Made by a program: the position numbers and the translations under genes. Shown one piece after another: positions 19,376-30,859 of a stretch of DNA of 64,000 nucleotides; within the stretch, counting starts at the first letter, position 1, and each line of letters starts with the position of its first letter. The notes under the pieces were generated by a model. It did no database searches, had not been told where the DNA came from, and saw nothing but the letters and a program-made list of their open reading frames with translations. Source of the DNA: Euphorbia lathyris (lineage: Eukaryota; Streptophyta; Magnoliopsida; Malpighiales; Euphorbiaceae); contig NC_088915.1 of assembly GCF_963576675.1 (NCBI RefSeq), positions 5,461,001 through 5,525,000 of the forward strand, written 5' to 3'.

Positions 19376-20849
19376 TAGACACTATTAAAATTCTCATTAG
19401 GTTTCTAAATTTGTTTAAAATATCCTATTTGTTACCTCAATTTGTTTTTTTTTTTGTTTTTTTTTTGAAGAAGTCACCTCAATTTGTTTAAAATCAACTA
19501 TTGGCTCCTAAATTTGTTTAGGATGATCTATTTGCTTCCTAAATTGGTTTAAATTGATATATATTTCAATTTATCTAAACGGTAAAAAAAATTTAAAACT
19601 TAAAAAATAAAGGTTTAATCATGATTCTAGTTTTTTTTTTTAACAAATTAATTTTCTATCTTTTCACACCTTTATGGTGTTTTTATAGATTTAGGATTTA
19701 ATCATGATATTTTAAGCAAGTTTAGTATATTAATGAGATATTATACAAGTTCAAAGTGCTAATTAAGTTTTTTTTGGATAAATTCCAAAGGGCTTAATGT
19801 ATTAAGCCTTAAAATTATTTACATTTTTTAATTCATAGAAAATTTTCAACAACTCCTTAATTTGGTTATTAAATTAAAATTGGAGGAAGAAAAATTAAAA
19901 ATCAGTTCCAATAACTTCTTAGTAGCTCATCAAATCACTAAAAATCCTTTTATCCTCTTTATTACTGTACACTGGATGTAATAAATCTGACCAATTAAAA
20001 GAGAGATGGATACCAATTCGTGGGAGATTATTGATGTGAAGAAGTTAACATATATTAGTGGCACTATTTCATTGCACGGGTGTATTCCACCAGGAGTATA
20101 ATAAAATTTCTCTCTCCACTTTTAGTCTATTTATTTTATTTTTTATTAATAATTTATTATTTAGAAGTCTATTACCTTTCATTATTGGTAAATATAACAA
20201 TAATTAATAATTATAATGATAAAATTATAAACAATGAGTGAATATAAGAAGTATTGTTAGAGATAATATGTATTAGTTACTCTTAAATTAATAAAAGTTA
20301 ATTATTTATATTATTTTTAGAAAGTAAACTAAGGGGTATTTAGCTGCTCATTTTTAGTCTCTTATTAGCCTTTTCACTTCAGAAAGAAGAGTTTTAAGTG
20401 TTTAGTTACTGACATCCTATTTACCTTTTACACTTTTGAAAAAGCAGCTTTTCGTAACAGCAAACAACAATAACAAATAGTAGGTAAAATAAATGACCCT
20501 AAGACTCTGTCCTGTCACTTAATTCCAGATGCAATAATTTCAGTTCAAATCAATACAATAACATTCAGTTCCATTCAGTTCAGTAATTTTCAGTTTAATA
20601 ATTTATCATTATTTATTATTATTATAACTATTACTATTATAAATTTATTTATTTTAATTATTATTATTTTTAAAATTTAATATAATTATTTCAATTTAGT
20701 AACATTCAATTCATTTCGTTTCGGTTTAATAGTATTTTTTTTAAAATAAAACGGTTTAATAGTATTTAATTTAGTTTAATAGCTTTAAAATTAATTATAT
20801 TTCTTAATTATTATACGGTAGTAAAGACTTTGGATGAACTAATCAATAC
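19376..20849. other. AT-rich spacer with decayed MITE pieces, no gene
   Basis: 19380-19570 repeats CTAAATTTGTTTA phrases like one arm of a lost MITE. 20330-20490 (GGGGTATTTAGCTGCTC to AATAAATGACCC) resembles the hAT-like stretch at 12490-12640. 20500-20820 is a run of CATTCAGTTC and AATTTAGTTTAATAG repeats. No coding sequence is visible. Confidence 0.4.
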
Positions 20850-21060
20850 TACCTTCCATATTTTAATGCAAGTTGCTACCTACCATTATTCAGTGTAGAC
20901 AAAAAAGAAAAAACAGTGTAGACAAAAAGTTAAAATGTCACATGCATATGTTTTGTCATATGCTTTCCTTTTCTTTAAAAAAAAAAAAAATACTGTATTA
21001 TTTTACATTGGGATAATGAGAAGTGACGTGATAAGATCTTCCCAATGCATTTCAATTAAT
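20850..21060. repeat. Flank module of the duplicated locus (partial copy)
   Basis: CATATTTTAATGCAAGTTGCTACC matches 13970-14000, and CACATGCATATGTTTTG with ATTTTACATTGGGATAATG matches 15770-15860. The MULE at 13186, the MITE at 14014 and the hAT-like element at 14863 separate the same modules there. Confidence 0.55.
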
Positions 21061-21102
21061 TTAACAGTGAAAGGTAAATACTTCAAGAAGCAATTTAAAA
21101 TA

Positions 21103-21589
21103 GGATAATTAATTTATTAGTCTTTATATTTTGATAAAACACATTGTTTAGTCTTTATATTTTTAAAAACATACAGTAAAATCCTTAATATTTTTTTAGT
21201 GAACTATTTAGTCTCTGCCTTTAGATTCTCATGAAGATTTTGTTAATCAATTTGGATTTGCGTTCTTCTTTTCCTTTATTTTCCTTTCCTTTAAACTCTA
21301 ATGCATTTAAAATCAACTTTAAGTGTTCTTCATTGGGTCTGTTCTTTTTCTTATTCTCCACACAGATAGTTTCTTTTTCTAAATTGGATTTCCTCTACTG
21401 AAGTTTGAAGGTAAATAGTAAAGGGTAAGTTAGTCATTTCCGAAGTCATAAACGGTAAAAAAAATCTAACAAATAGACAGAAGGACTAAACAGTTGAAAA
21501 AGATTAGGGATCTTACCATGTGTTTTTGAAAATATAGGAACTAAACAGTGTGTTTTGTCAAAATATAAGGACTAATAAATTAATTACCC
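21103..21589. mobile_element. Mutator-like MITE, complete, 487 bp
   Basis: Ends GGATAATTAATTTATTAGTC and GACTAATAAATTAATTACCC are inverted, with similarity running far inward. A perfect 9-bp duplication TTTAAAATA flanks it (21094-21102 and 21590-21598). The related arm at 297-480 is incomplete. Confidence 0.92.
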
Positions 21590-21716
21590 TTTAAAATATT
21601 ACAATTTTATCTCTTTTGTCTCTAATATTAAAAGTGAGAAGTAATTTTATTCTTAACACTGATAATTTGGATCAATTTAAGAAATAATTCATCAAACTGT
21701 TTTTTTTTTTATAATG
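21590..21716. mobile_element. Left part of a family B MITE split by the gypsy element
   Basis: Contains AGAAATAATTCATCAAACTG and TGAATC, which continue without loss on the far side of the gypsy element at 28240 (AATCTAATCATCTATACTTCA). Confidence 0.8.
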
Positions 21717-21721
21717 AATCT

Positions 21722-22471
21722 TGATAACAACCTAAATTATTCTTGAATAAGGAATAAGGGAAAATTAATAGAAATAATGGCAAACCATTATTCCTTCTAA
21801 AAGAGATATTTATACATGATTAATGTGGAATTAATGATAATTAATGCAGGGGCGAATATGCAAATAATGAGGAAAAGGAAGGAGTTTCTAGCATTATGCC
21901 ACATCGCGTGGACCATGGCGAGATACGCCATAACGAGATACGCCCGATGAGAGCGAGTAGCGGAGACCCGCCATAGCTCTCAAGGAGAGCGTACATACGC
22001 CTTGACGGATCAAAGAATATTATCCCAAGGACCAAAAGGGATATTCACCTTGAGAACGCCGCAAGGAGAACCGGATGGCGGATCTCCACGGTTCAGCTCA
22101 GTGAGATCCGCTGATGAACCTATGAGGCGAATCTCCTCTTTCACCTGATTCATCACAGTAACAGCTAACCGCCGACTCGGCCATAAAGACCATTAATGAG
22201 CTATCAATTAGCTAACCGCCAGGTTAAAGATAACCTGTAACCGCCATTAATGGAGCATTAATGGAGACCTTCTAGTTGTTGAAGGTTACGACTTCCTAGC
22301 TATATATAGCCTACATCCCTAGGCTATCAAGGTACACATTCTCACAACCTTTGTCAATTCAGTTTGCTCTCTTGTTCCTCGTACTGACTTTGGCATCGGA
22401 GTGTCCCCGGCCGATCCCAACGGCGCCTCACAAGGAAGTGCTCCGATCAAGGATTTTTCTCCAAGTTATCA
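21722..22471 (+). repeat. 5' LTR of the gypsy element
   Basis: 750 bp, TG...CA ends, with a TATATATAG box at 22301-22309 about 170 bp before the end, which would be the promoter of the element. The sequence directly following, TTGGTGCGGTGAACG, lies where a primer binding site is expected. Confidence 0.92.
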
Positions 22472-24360
22472 ATTGGTGCGGTGAACGTGGATCTCTAACA
22501 AACAGAAGATCACAAAATCTTGATTGTATAGAGTTTCACAAAGAACAAAACAATGGAGTCAACAGAATAGAAATCATAATCTCAAACTTTGGCTCAATCA
22601 GTACAACAAATCTATCCAAAGATACAGTTCTCCATATATTGGTGGGAAAGAGTTTTCTACATTAAATCTGGAATTTTATGATGAAAAAGATAAGTTTCTT
22701 CCCCTTTCTTATTCCATTTTTAATTAAAGAAAATTGAGATCCCCCACTCTTATAAAGTGCTATGAATATCATTACATGTTATTATGATAAATCTAATAAA
22801 CTGTGAAAGATGAAGTCATAGACACAAATCTTTCATTAAATCTTGCATGCTTACTATGCCCTCATATTTTTATGCATGACAAGTGTAATATGATATTATC
22901 ATTGAATTAGTACAAAACGCATGTATAAGACCCGTAATCTTGGGATTTACAAAAAAAAAAATTCATCCATTCAATGTGATTTTGTCATTTAATATTAAAA
23001 TATCATAAAAGGGTTCATGTAATTACATATGATTTAGATCTGGTCGGTCTTTTGGATGAACATGCATATAACTATTAGAAGAAATTACAAAAAAATCATA
23101 TTTGGTTTTTCCTTGTACAATTCACCATCTATATATGACTTTTCTCCTATATAGTACTTTTAATATCAGAAATTCATATTTTTGAATATTGTTTTGTCAA
23201 ACAGTTATTTCATTCCCTTTTTTACAAGGATGTGTCTATTCATATTAAAACTGTTTATTTGACATTGTTAGAATTTCTGTTACCAACACAAGAGACTTGA
23301 AAATATTGAGTCTATTTGTAATTATCTTATAATTGTCCCTAACTATTAAGGCCATTATGGGTTGATGAATTACCAAATTGGATAAACAAAACTTTCATGT
23401 CCTGAGCTAACTACAAAATAGTGCAAGTGTCGGTTTCGGATCAGAACATTAATTTATGCAAAATTCTTAGGATATACATGAGAATTCCTTAAAGATTGGA
23501 GGATTGTATGTGAAGCTAGGTAAGAGTGAATTTTGAGTAATTTTCCTTACACTCCAAATTGGAGGAGAATCATGGTACATGTATTTTTCTTCCAAAATTA
23601 CCCATTCTCTTTTATTTTATTCGTACAAATGAAATGATATAAGAGTAATTTCATATATAACTATATTTCTTTAATTACACCTCATTCAAATGAGGCTTTA
23701 ATGATCTCTGAATGCCATTAATGTATGAATGCACAATATTAATTGCAAGTAAATAGCAACTATGTAAAATATCTTTCCCAATATAGAATGTCATAACTTT
23801 TATGATGTTTAAAATAAATATGCTATCTTGGATATTAATGCGCATTGAAATACAAAAGGACATTATTCTTAAACCATTCTCATTATGGTTATTTATTAAG
23901 AATTCATTATGATATTCATGTGCAGTAGCAATCTTTATGGTTATGACCGTTATACGTGATATTATTATTAAAACAAGCATGATTAAAATTCTATTATGAA
24001 TTTGTTTGACATATAATATTTACTCGGTTTTGTCATTTGACTAAGTTCATTCTAGAGTCAGGGACCAACGCGAAGGAATTATTAAGTTGATTCCAAGATG
24101 AACTAAAAATTCCATAAAGAGACATTGCATTATACATGATATTTGCCAACAAGGCCAATCCAAACAGTCTTTTGCTATGAAGTATGTTCCGTGGATCAAG
24201 CCACTGATCCCCAAGGTAAGTGAATATAGATTTTATGCCTTACCACAATCTTTTAATAATGGACAGGGTATGCCCCACTTCTGGAGTTCTTTCAGTGCTA
24301 ACCCACAGGTATAAGGGAATTGCTAATAATGCAACCAGTGCCAAACACTAGCATGAAAGA
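22472..24360. other. Unassigned interior of the gypsy element
   Basis: Nothing here reads as gag or another retroelement domain. 22730-24050 is AT-rich, with no long plus-strand frame. A 101-codon minus-strand frame (23675-23980) has no family features. A captured or nested foreign segment is possible. Confidence 0.45.
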
Positions 24361-24890
24361 TAAAGCTCAATCCAGAGAAGTGTATATTCAGAGTCACTTC
24401 AGAAAAATTCCTTGACTATGTCATTAGCAAAAAAGGAGTTAGATCAAATCCAGATAAAATAAAAGCCTTGCGAGGAAAAAGGTGAAAAGAGCGCCTAAAT
24501 AAAAGCCATGCGAGGAAAAAGGTGAAAAGAGCGCCTAAATGAAAACCCCACAATGGGTGAGAAAGATCCAGAGGTTGAACGGGCAGATCATCATACTAGA
24601 AAGATTGTCAACAAGCATATCAAGGTATAAAACAATTCCTAGCAGAACCACCCTTGATGAGCAGACCAATCTGAAGGGGAGACCTGCATTTGTATCAATC
24701 TGTCATGGGTAAAGCTATGTGCACCGTGGTTATTCAAGAAGAAGAAGGTCAGCAGTTCTCCATCTATTATGTTGAAGGATGCGGAGACAAGATATTCGAA
24801 GCTAGATCAAATGGTTCCCACAATTGTGACAACATCCATCCGCGTTCAACAATAGCTCCAAGCATAACCTCAACATGATCGAGATCAAGA
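24361..24890 (+). pseudogene. Misplaced reverse transcriptase end and RNase H fragments of the gypsy element
   Basis: 24361-24480 reads LNPEKCIFRVTSEKFLDYVI, then KKGVRSNPDKIKAL, the characteristic end of the gypsy reverse transcriptase palm/thumb. After a 40-bp tandem duplication (24461-24500 and 24501-24540), 24640-24890 gives frame-shifted RNase H pieces: EEEGQQFSIYYVEGCGDK and DAETRYSKLDQMVPTIV in neighbouring frames. In a normal element these lie after the protease; here they lie before it. Frameshifts and stops make the segment non-functional. Confidence 0.75.
24461..24540. repeat. 40-bp tandem duplication, two units
   Basis: Units 24461-24500 and 24501-24540 differ at a single base (AAAAGCCTTG against AAAAGCCATG). 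It breaks the reverse transcriptase frame. Confidence 0.95.
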
Positions 24891-25099
24891 TCAAGAGCCG
24901 ACTTCACCATCATGATTCAACATTGAACACACGAATGATGAGATTGAAAGGCGAGTGCATGCCGCTCTATATAGACAAGAGAACAATGCAGAAAGGTACG
25001 CCATCAAGTTAACATGAATTCGCCATTCATAGCACGGATCCTGAGGTACGAAGCGGACATAATGTTTAAAGCTTCCAACTTGCCACAATATAAAAGAAA

Positions 25100-26150
25100 A
25101 GATTCAATATAAACGGGAAATTACATATCCCGAACCCAAAGGAGGGGGGCATGTAACCGTTGGAAGAAACGCCAAAGCGTACTACAGGTTGGCCACCACA
25201 TTGGTTGGCCACCATACTGAAGCTTGCTGGGAGCTGGCAAACTAGATAGCTTTGTCCAGAATAACAAATAACAAGATGACAAGCAGAAGACAGATCCCAA
25301 AAATAAATTCAAAAGTGTCATTAATGTCATAGCAGATGGACCAGTGTATCAGCCACCCGTGGAAAAAGAAAAAATATCCGTTCTGGATAAAATATCCCTC
25401 AATTGCCCCTTTTGCAGAAACAGGTCCACTAATCTCTCCACATACAGATGCGTTGACAATTGAAGGATGGGAGATAAAATAAAGCGAGTAAAGACACGGA
25501 CAGTTCTCGCAATGTCATCACCATAGGTGCATTCGCCAAACTAAAGGTTGATCCGATCCAAATAGAAACAACCATTGTTGACATCATGGGAGTGACAGGT
25601 CACACTATCCGGACCAAGGACCATGTAACTTTGGAATGCAAGCTGGCGGATGATGATCAAGCGTGGATTGGTGATCTGGAGTTCTCTATTATGAATGGAC
25701 AATCAGCTTATAACATCATTATTGGGCAGCCGTTCATCTCAGAGGTTGCAACCCTAATTTCCATCCGTCGTATGACAATGTACATTCCCACCAACAAAGG
25801 AGGAGTAATGATTAGCGGGAACCAAAAGGTGGCTAAAGAGACTTATACTCAACATCACTATCAATCCGCCCACAATCCAAAGAGGACGAAGGTGAGAAAT
25901 ATTAACTTGTCACTACAGCTTTGGGCGACACAGAAACGCTCCTTATTGCTGATGGAAAGCGGGTGCGGATCGCCAAAGGATTAAAACCCGAGATCAAGGA
26001 GGATGTTACGAAAGTTCTCATTGAGTTTGAAAGCCTATTTGCATAGGAGAATGAGATCCCCACAGGAGTAAGCCCAGATATGATTACTCATAAGTTAAAC
26101 ATCATTGAGGATGCGGTTCTAGTTGCTTAGAAAAGATGGAACCATAGGCC
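25100..26150 (+). pseudogene. gag end, aspartic protease and start of reverse transcriptase of the gypsy element
   Basis: 25160-25260 reads AYYRLATTLVGHHTEACWEL, similar to the C-terminal gag region of plant gypsy elements, then a TAG at 25243-25245 where Gln is expected. 25586-25984 is the best open stretch: TIVDIMGVTGHTIRTKDH, a beta-rich region, NGQSAYNIIIGQPFISEVAT and YIPTNKGGVMISGNQK, which is the protease C-terminal part with the conserved YNxIxGxP motif. A shifted frame then gives LKPEIKEDV, FESLFA, a stop, and MITHKLNI, the entry to the reverse transcriptase domain, where the homology ends at about 26150. The active-site DSG of the protease is not visible. Confidence 0.7.
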
Positions 26151-26289
26151 TAAAAATCAGTATTTTTACGTATTCTTATATGTGCATTAAACTGTTATAG
26201 TATCCTATATATTTTATAATTTATTCTTTCTCGCCATACTTCTTATATTCATTTTCCTAGCTTTTAGTGCTGATATACGCCCAGTGGCT

Positions 26290-27480
26290 GGCGAATGAAA
26301 AGTTCCATAGGTGGATCAATTACCTCAAAGATAGGACAATTGATCCCATCACGGGCGGATCCCCTTTCCATAAAGATAAGAAGCACAGACCCTCAGGAGC
26401 TTTCAAATGAACTCAACTCTCTCCTCAAAGATAGGAAAAGGATTGACCACCATCAAAAGCGGGTTAAAATCGTCTCAAACATGAGATCATTACACCCTCA
26501 ACTTTCTCCTCAAAGATAGGAGAACACTCTCATGGGCGGATCCATCTTTAGATGATCACCATTCGAGAAAGAGTTAAAACATTCCTTGGACGCAAGGACT
26601 TTACACTCTCTCACTCCCTTCCTAAAGAAGGGTTCACAAGTCCTACGGGCGGATCGCTTCACCTCAAAGATAGGTAGCAAGTTGATCCCCTAGGCAACTT
26701 TACTTCCTCTAGAAGGAATAGAACAGCTTCAAACTTTCACAAAGGTTCACACATTGGGGTACGACTGGCCACCTACCCTAAACAATCAGAGAAATCCTAA
26801 ACCAGATTCTAGAAAATTACTTGCTAAAAGATATAATGCATTAGTAAAAATAGTTCTGGAAAGCAAAGGGTTCATCCAAGTAATGAAGCCTAGTCTTCAT
26901 CTCCAAATAATGAAGCCTCGTCTTCATCTCCAAATAATGAAGCCTCGTCTTCATCCAAGTAGTGAAGCCTCGTCTTCATCTCCAAACAATGAAGCCTCGT
27001 CTTCATCAAAGTAATGAATTCACGTCTTCATCATAGAAATAACAAAGTGCACAAAAGTCCCTAAATGGCTGATCATTCTTACTGATCCCTAAGGGCGGGT
27101 CATTCTCCTCAATATGGCAGAACTAAAGAAAAAAAGTCCCTAAGGCGAATCATAATCCTATGCAGTAGGAACAAATGGTCCCATAAAGGGCGGGTTATTC
27201 CCTTTCTAAAGGAAATATAACTTTCAAGAAACCCCTAGAGGATAACAATGGATACGGTTGGCCACCTATCCACAAGGAATCAAAAGCCCCTAAAAGTGCA
27301 TCATATCCGTATATGATCCCACATAGGGCGGATCTTGTTCATAAGATCCCGCATAAGGAAGCCCCAAAAGGCGCATCATTTCCATATATGATCCCCCATC
27401 TAGGGCGGGTCCACTTTCTTCCAAGATAGAAAAATAAAACACCATTTAAACAGCCCTAAAGAGCTTTTTATACCTTTAGG
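26290..27480. repeat. Non-coding repeat region before the 3' LTR of the gypsy element
   Basis: CTCAAAGATAGG occurs four times (near 26322, 26422, 26508 and 26660) and GGGCGGATC or GGGCGGGTC about ten times. 26876-27020 is a tandem array of about five to six ~30-bp units around AATGAAGCCTCGTCTTCATC. The short open frames across it come from the repeat and show no protein features. Confidence 0.8.
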
Positions 27481-27489
27481 GGGGGCTTC
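27470..27489 (+). promoter_or_regulatory. Polypurine tract of the gypsy element
   Basis: TTTAGGGGGGGCTTC lies immediately before the 3' LTR, the position where plus-strand DNA synthesis is primed. Confidence 0.7.
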
Positions 27490-28239
27490 TGATAACAACC
27501 CAAATTATTCTTGAATAAGGAATAAGGGAAAATTAATAGAAATAATGGCAAACCATTATTCCTTCTAAAAGAGATATTTATACATGATTAATGTGGAATT
27601 AATGATAATTAATGCAGGGGCGAATATGCAAATAATGAGAAAAAGGAAGGAGTTTCTAGCATTATGCCACATCACGTGGACCATGGCGAGATACGCCATA
27701 ACGAGATACGCCCGATGAGAGCGAGTAGCGGAGACCCGCCATAGCTCTCAAGGAGAGCGTACATACGCCTTGACGGATCAAAGAATATTATCCCAAGGAC
27801 CAAAAGGGATATTCACCTTGAGAACGCCGCAAGGAGAACCGGATGGCGGATCTCCACGGTTCAGCTCAGTGAGATCCGCTGGTGAACCTATGAGGCGAAT
27901 CTCCTCTTTCACCTGATTCATCACAGTAACGGCTAACCGCCGACTCGGCCATAAAGACCATTAATGGGCTATCAATTAGCTAACCGCCAGGTTAAAGATA
28001 ACCTGTAACCGCCATTAATGGAGCATTAATGGAGACCTTCTAGTTGGTGAAGGTTACGACTTCCTAGCTATATATAGCCTACATCCCTAGGCTATCAAGG
28101 TACACATTCTCACAACCTTTGTCAATTCAGTTTGCTCTCTTGTTCCTCGTACTGACTTTGGCATCGGAGTGTCCCCGGCCGATCCCAACGGCGCCTCACA
28201 GGGAAGTGCTCCGATCAAGGATTTTTCTCCAAGTTATCA
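27490..28239 (+). repeat. 3' LTR of the gypsy element
   Basis: Same length and ends as the 5' LTR, with about eight substitutions. The TATATATAG box is at 28069-28077. Confidence 0.92.
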
Positions 28240-28685
28240 AATCTAATCATCTATACTTCATGTATGCGTTATTTTATCATTAACAAATCACAAACATATA
28301 TTAAGATGTGAAACAATAAAAAAAACATACTGTCTTTTGTACAAACTGGATAAAGAAATTAAAAAAAATCATCGAATTTATAAATATTAATCTCTAATTC
28401 TATTATTAAATTATAAAAATATAACATTTTTTTATAGAACTAACTGATATGCAATTGGTGCATAATAAGGAACAAAAATATATATGTTTTATAATATTGT
28501 CTGAAATAGATCCAAATTATCAATATTATGGGCAAAATTGTTTTTAGCTACCAACGTTATGAGTAAAATTGCTCCTAACCCAAAATGTTAGGGGTAAAAT
28601 TGCATAATTTTAGACGTTATGGATAAAATTGCTCCTAACCCAAAACGTTAGAGGTATTTTTGCACCTTAACCCATATGGAAACTT
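28240..28685. mobile_element. Right part of the family B MITE split by the gypsy element
   Basis: Resumes at AATCTAATCATCTATACTTC and runs to AGAGGTATTTTTGCACCTTA, the right end of the family. Confidence 0.8.
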
Positions 28686-28718
28686 TTAAAATTAATCAAT
28701 CTATCTTTTTTACTGATT

Positions 28719-29272
28719 TGCACATACCGATGTAAATGGAGCAGGGATTCTTTGTCCTTATTCGCGACCCGCCTAAATAGAGACGAAGATCTCTGATAAA
28801 AAAATCTCATAGGACGGGAATGAGAATAGTTTTTTTTTCCCAATGAATGGGTGGGGATAGGAAAAGGAATTCCTTTTCCTGCCCCGTTAATCTCTGATGG
28901 GGGATCCCTGACTATTCATAATTGATTTTTTTTGGATGATTTAAGTACATTTTAATTAGGTGACTGATTATTTTCAATTTTCTGTTTTTAGTGGTTTAGT
29001 AAATTTGAGAACGATTATTTATGTTTGGTATTATTAGCTACTTATTTTTAAAAGTTGAAGGCATAAACAGTTCCTCAGGAATGCAGAATGAGAATGAGGA
29101 AAAAGTTTGTGGAACATCTGTAAATGGACAATGGGGATCCCCACAGGACGGGGATGAGAACAAATCTGTCTTCGTTTAACTCGCAGAGACGAGGATGGAA
29201 AATGCCCGACTCATCGGGGAATGAGGAATGCATTCCTCGTCTCGTCCTGCCCTGTTTATATCCATATTTGCA
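28719..29272. mobile_element. MITE with GC-richer ends
   Basis: Left TTTGCACATACCGATGTAAA then GGAGCAGGG, and right (complement) GTGCAAATATGGATATAAAC then AGGGCAGG, are inverted. Both arms hold GGGGATCCC and AGACGAGG-type blocks. It is non-coding; a short minus-strand frame at 29075-29275 is incidental. Confidence 0.65.
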
Positions 29273-29289
29273 CATGAATGTCTATTTTT

Positions 29290-29417
29290 TTTAAAAGGAT
29301 TGCGGTTCTCACACATTTATAAAATCAGTTATTTTTAAGTTGATATTGTCAATTTAATTGCTGATGACTTTAAAATATAATTTTTTAAATTAAATTTGTT
29401 TACTACCACCATATTTA
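29290..29417. mobile_element. Left part of an old MITE split by LINE 1
   Basis: TAAGTTGATATTG, TAAATTTGTTTA and ATTATAGAATTA follow the same order as at 36240-36350. The other half resumes after LINE 1 at 35028. Confidence 0.55.
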
Positions 29418-29554
29418 TTATAGAATTAAATTTTTGACTGTGTAGATATTACAATTGAACTACCAAATTTTCTGAAATTAAAGGCCGGGGAAAATGATGA
29501 CCTAGTCGTCACCTCCGCTCACCTCCGTCCCCTACCTGCGCTTGATCTCCGGGC

Positions 29555-30813
29555 ATGGCGTCTGCAACCTTTGACATCGCCCACCTTTTTGATCGAAACT
29601 CCTTTGCAAAATCAATGATGGGCCCCGAGCAGCCCGCCCCTCAACCTGCGACTCGGCCGTCTTTCGCTTCGGTGGTCCAGCAAGCCATCCCCACCACAGT
29701 GCCTCCGTCTTCGCCGCCTCCTGTGGTCTCGGAGGAAGGGGGTTTCAAGGCAATCCGCATCCAGCAAGCTATTTATGATGAACGGGTGAAGTCCTTTGAG
29801 CACTCTGTAATTGGGCGAATTTCTCTCGCCACGGCGATAGACCCTGGAAGCAGGTCGATTTGAAACAACATCTTAACAAAATCCGGAAGCGCTCAATGGA
29901 CTGGAAGCTTATTTCACTGGGGAAAGGCTTCTATCACATCATCATGCCAGACGCGGCGACATTACAAACGGTATGGAGTATGGGAGCCATTCCGCTCAAG
30001 CCAGGCATTATGAGGTTCACACCCTGGATGCCAGGTTTCAACCCCGACTCTCACAAATCAACCTCTGCTCAGGTATGGGTCCGCTTCTATAATTTACCTT
30101 GGGAGTTTTGGGATACTCGAATACTTGCTAGTATCGCTAGGGCTGTTGGAATTCCTATTCGTTTTGATCACAATACTGTGAATGGTGAATTTGGTCACTA
30201 TGCGCGGGTCTTAATTGATGTTGATCTGTCCGGAGACATACAGTCAAAGGTTAGAGTGGATACCAATTCTCATAAACAATGGGTTTACCTAGAATATGAG
30301 CACCTCCCGCCGCTTTGTGCGATCTGTTCCGCTATTGGTCACTCGACTGTGCAATGCAGACGCAATATAAGGTTTGATGTGCAGAAGCAGCATAGGCAGA
30401 CCGCGAAGCAAAATAGTGGTTCAGACAGGAATGAAAAGCTGTTGAATAACCAGGAACACGCCACTGTGCAGCCTCCACAAGAGAAACAAAATGAGCTACA
30501 AATGGTTATCTACAGCTCTAGTTTATCAGATCAGGTAAAAGCAAACGAGTTTGATATGACTAAGCCGTGGAGGGATTACAGTGAGGATGGTAGTAGGGTT
30601 AATTCTGATTCGGAAGGCCCAACTCGGCTTCTGATTCCGGAAGCAATCTGCAATCCCATTAGCACCAACTCTGAGATGCCCGTTTGGACCGACCAAATCT
30701 GGAAGGCTCAAAAACGGCAAGCTAGGCAAGTTGAGGAGGATGAGGCTCAGAAGTCGGATGGGACAGCAGAATGGTCGTTGGTCACCCATAAACAGAAAAG
30801 CACAAACCACTAA
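29555..30813 (+). pseudogene. LINE 1 ORF1, gag-like protein with DUF4283 and CCHC zinc knuckle
   Basis: ORF1 proteins of plant L1 elements bind the element RNA. The frame opens MASATFDIAHLF with a Pro-rich stretch (QPAPQPATRPSFASV), then FKAIRIQQAIYDE and the DUF4283 core. A one-base indel near 29833 shifts the frame, ending the first part at TGA 29861-29863. The second part continues WKLISLGKGFYHIIMPD, WVRFYNLPWEFWD and VGIPIRFDHNTV, then the zinc knuckle CAICSAIGHSTVQC at about 30317-30358 and a charged tail to TAA at 30811-30813. Only the one frameshift is visible. ORF2 begins 46 bp later, the usual spacing in such elements. Confidence 0.88.
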
Positions 30814-30859
30814 GTCAATCACGCTCTAAAAGGCATAGCCGGCCGCCAATCCGCTATCA

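Larger units (their letters stand above)
21722..28239 (+). mobile_element. Ty3/gypsy LTR retrotransposon with intact LTRs and scrambled interior
   Basis: Two 750-bp LTRs begin TGATAACAACC and end AAGTTATCA, flanked by the 5-bp duplication AATCT (21717-21721 and 28240-28244). Only about eight differences between the LTRs are visible by eye, so insertion is recent. The 5.0-kb interior has recognisable Ty3/gypsy pieces (gag end, protease, reverse transcriptase, RNase H), but in the wrong order and broken by stops. The protease-RT style resembles the Tat/Ogre group, a weak inference. The element cannot encode its own proteins. Confidence 0.93.

Noticed and set aside
23675..23980. 101-codon minus-strand frame inside the gypsy element
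   Set aside because: AT-rich, Ile/Asn-rich translation without motifs, typical of chance frames in such DNA.
24891..25330. Minus-strand frames in the gypsy interior
   Set aside because: Antisense of gag and pol remnants.
29612..29803. Minus-strand frame rich in Arg
   Set aside because: Antisense of the LINE 1 ORF1 N-terminus; no independent support.
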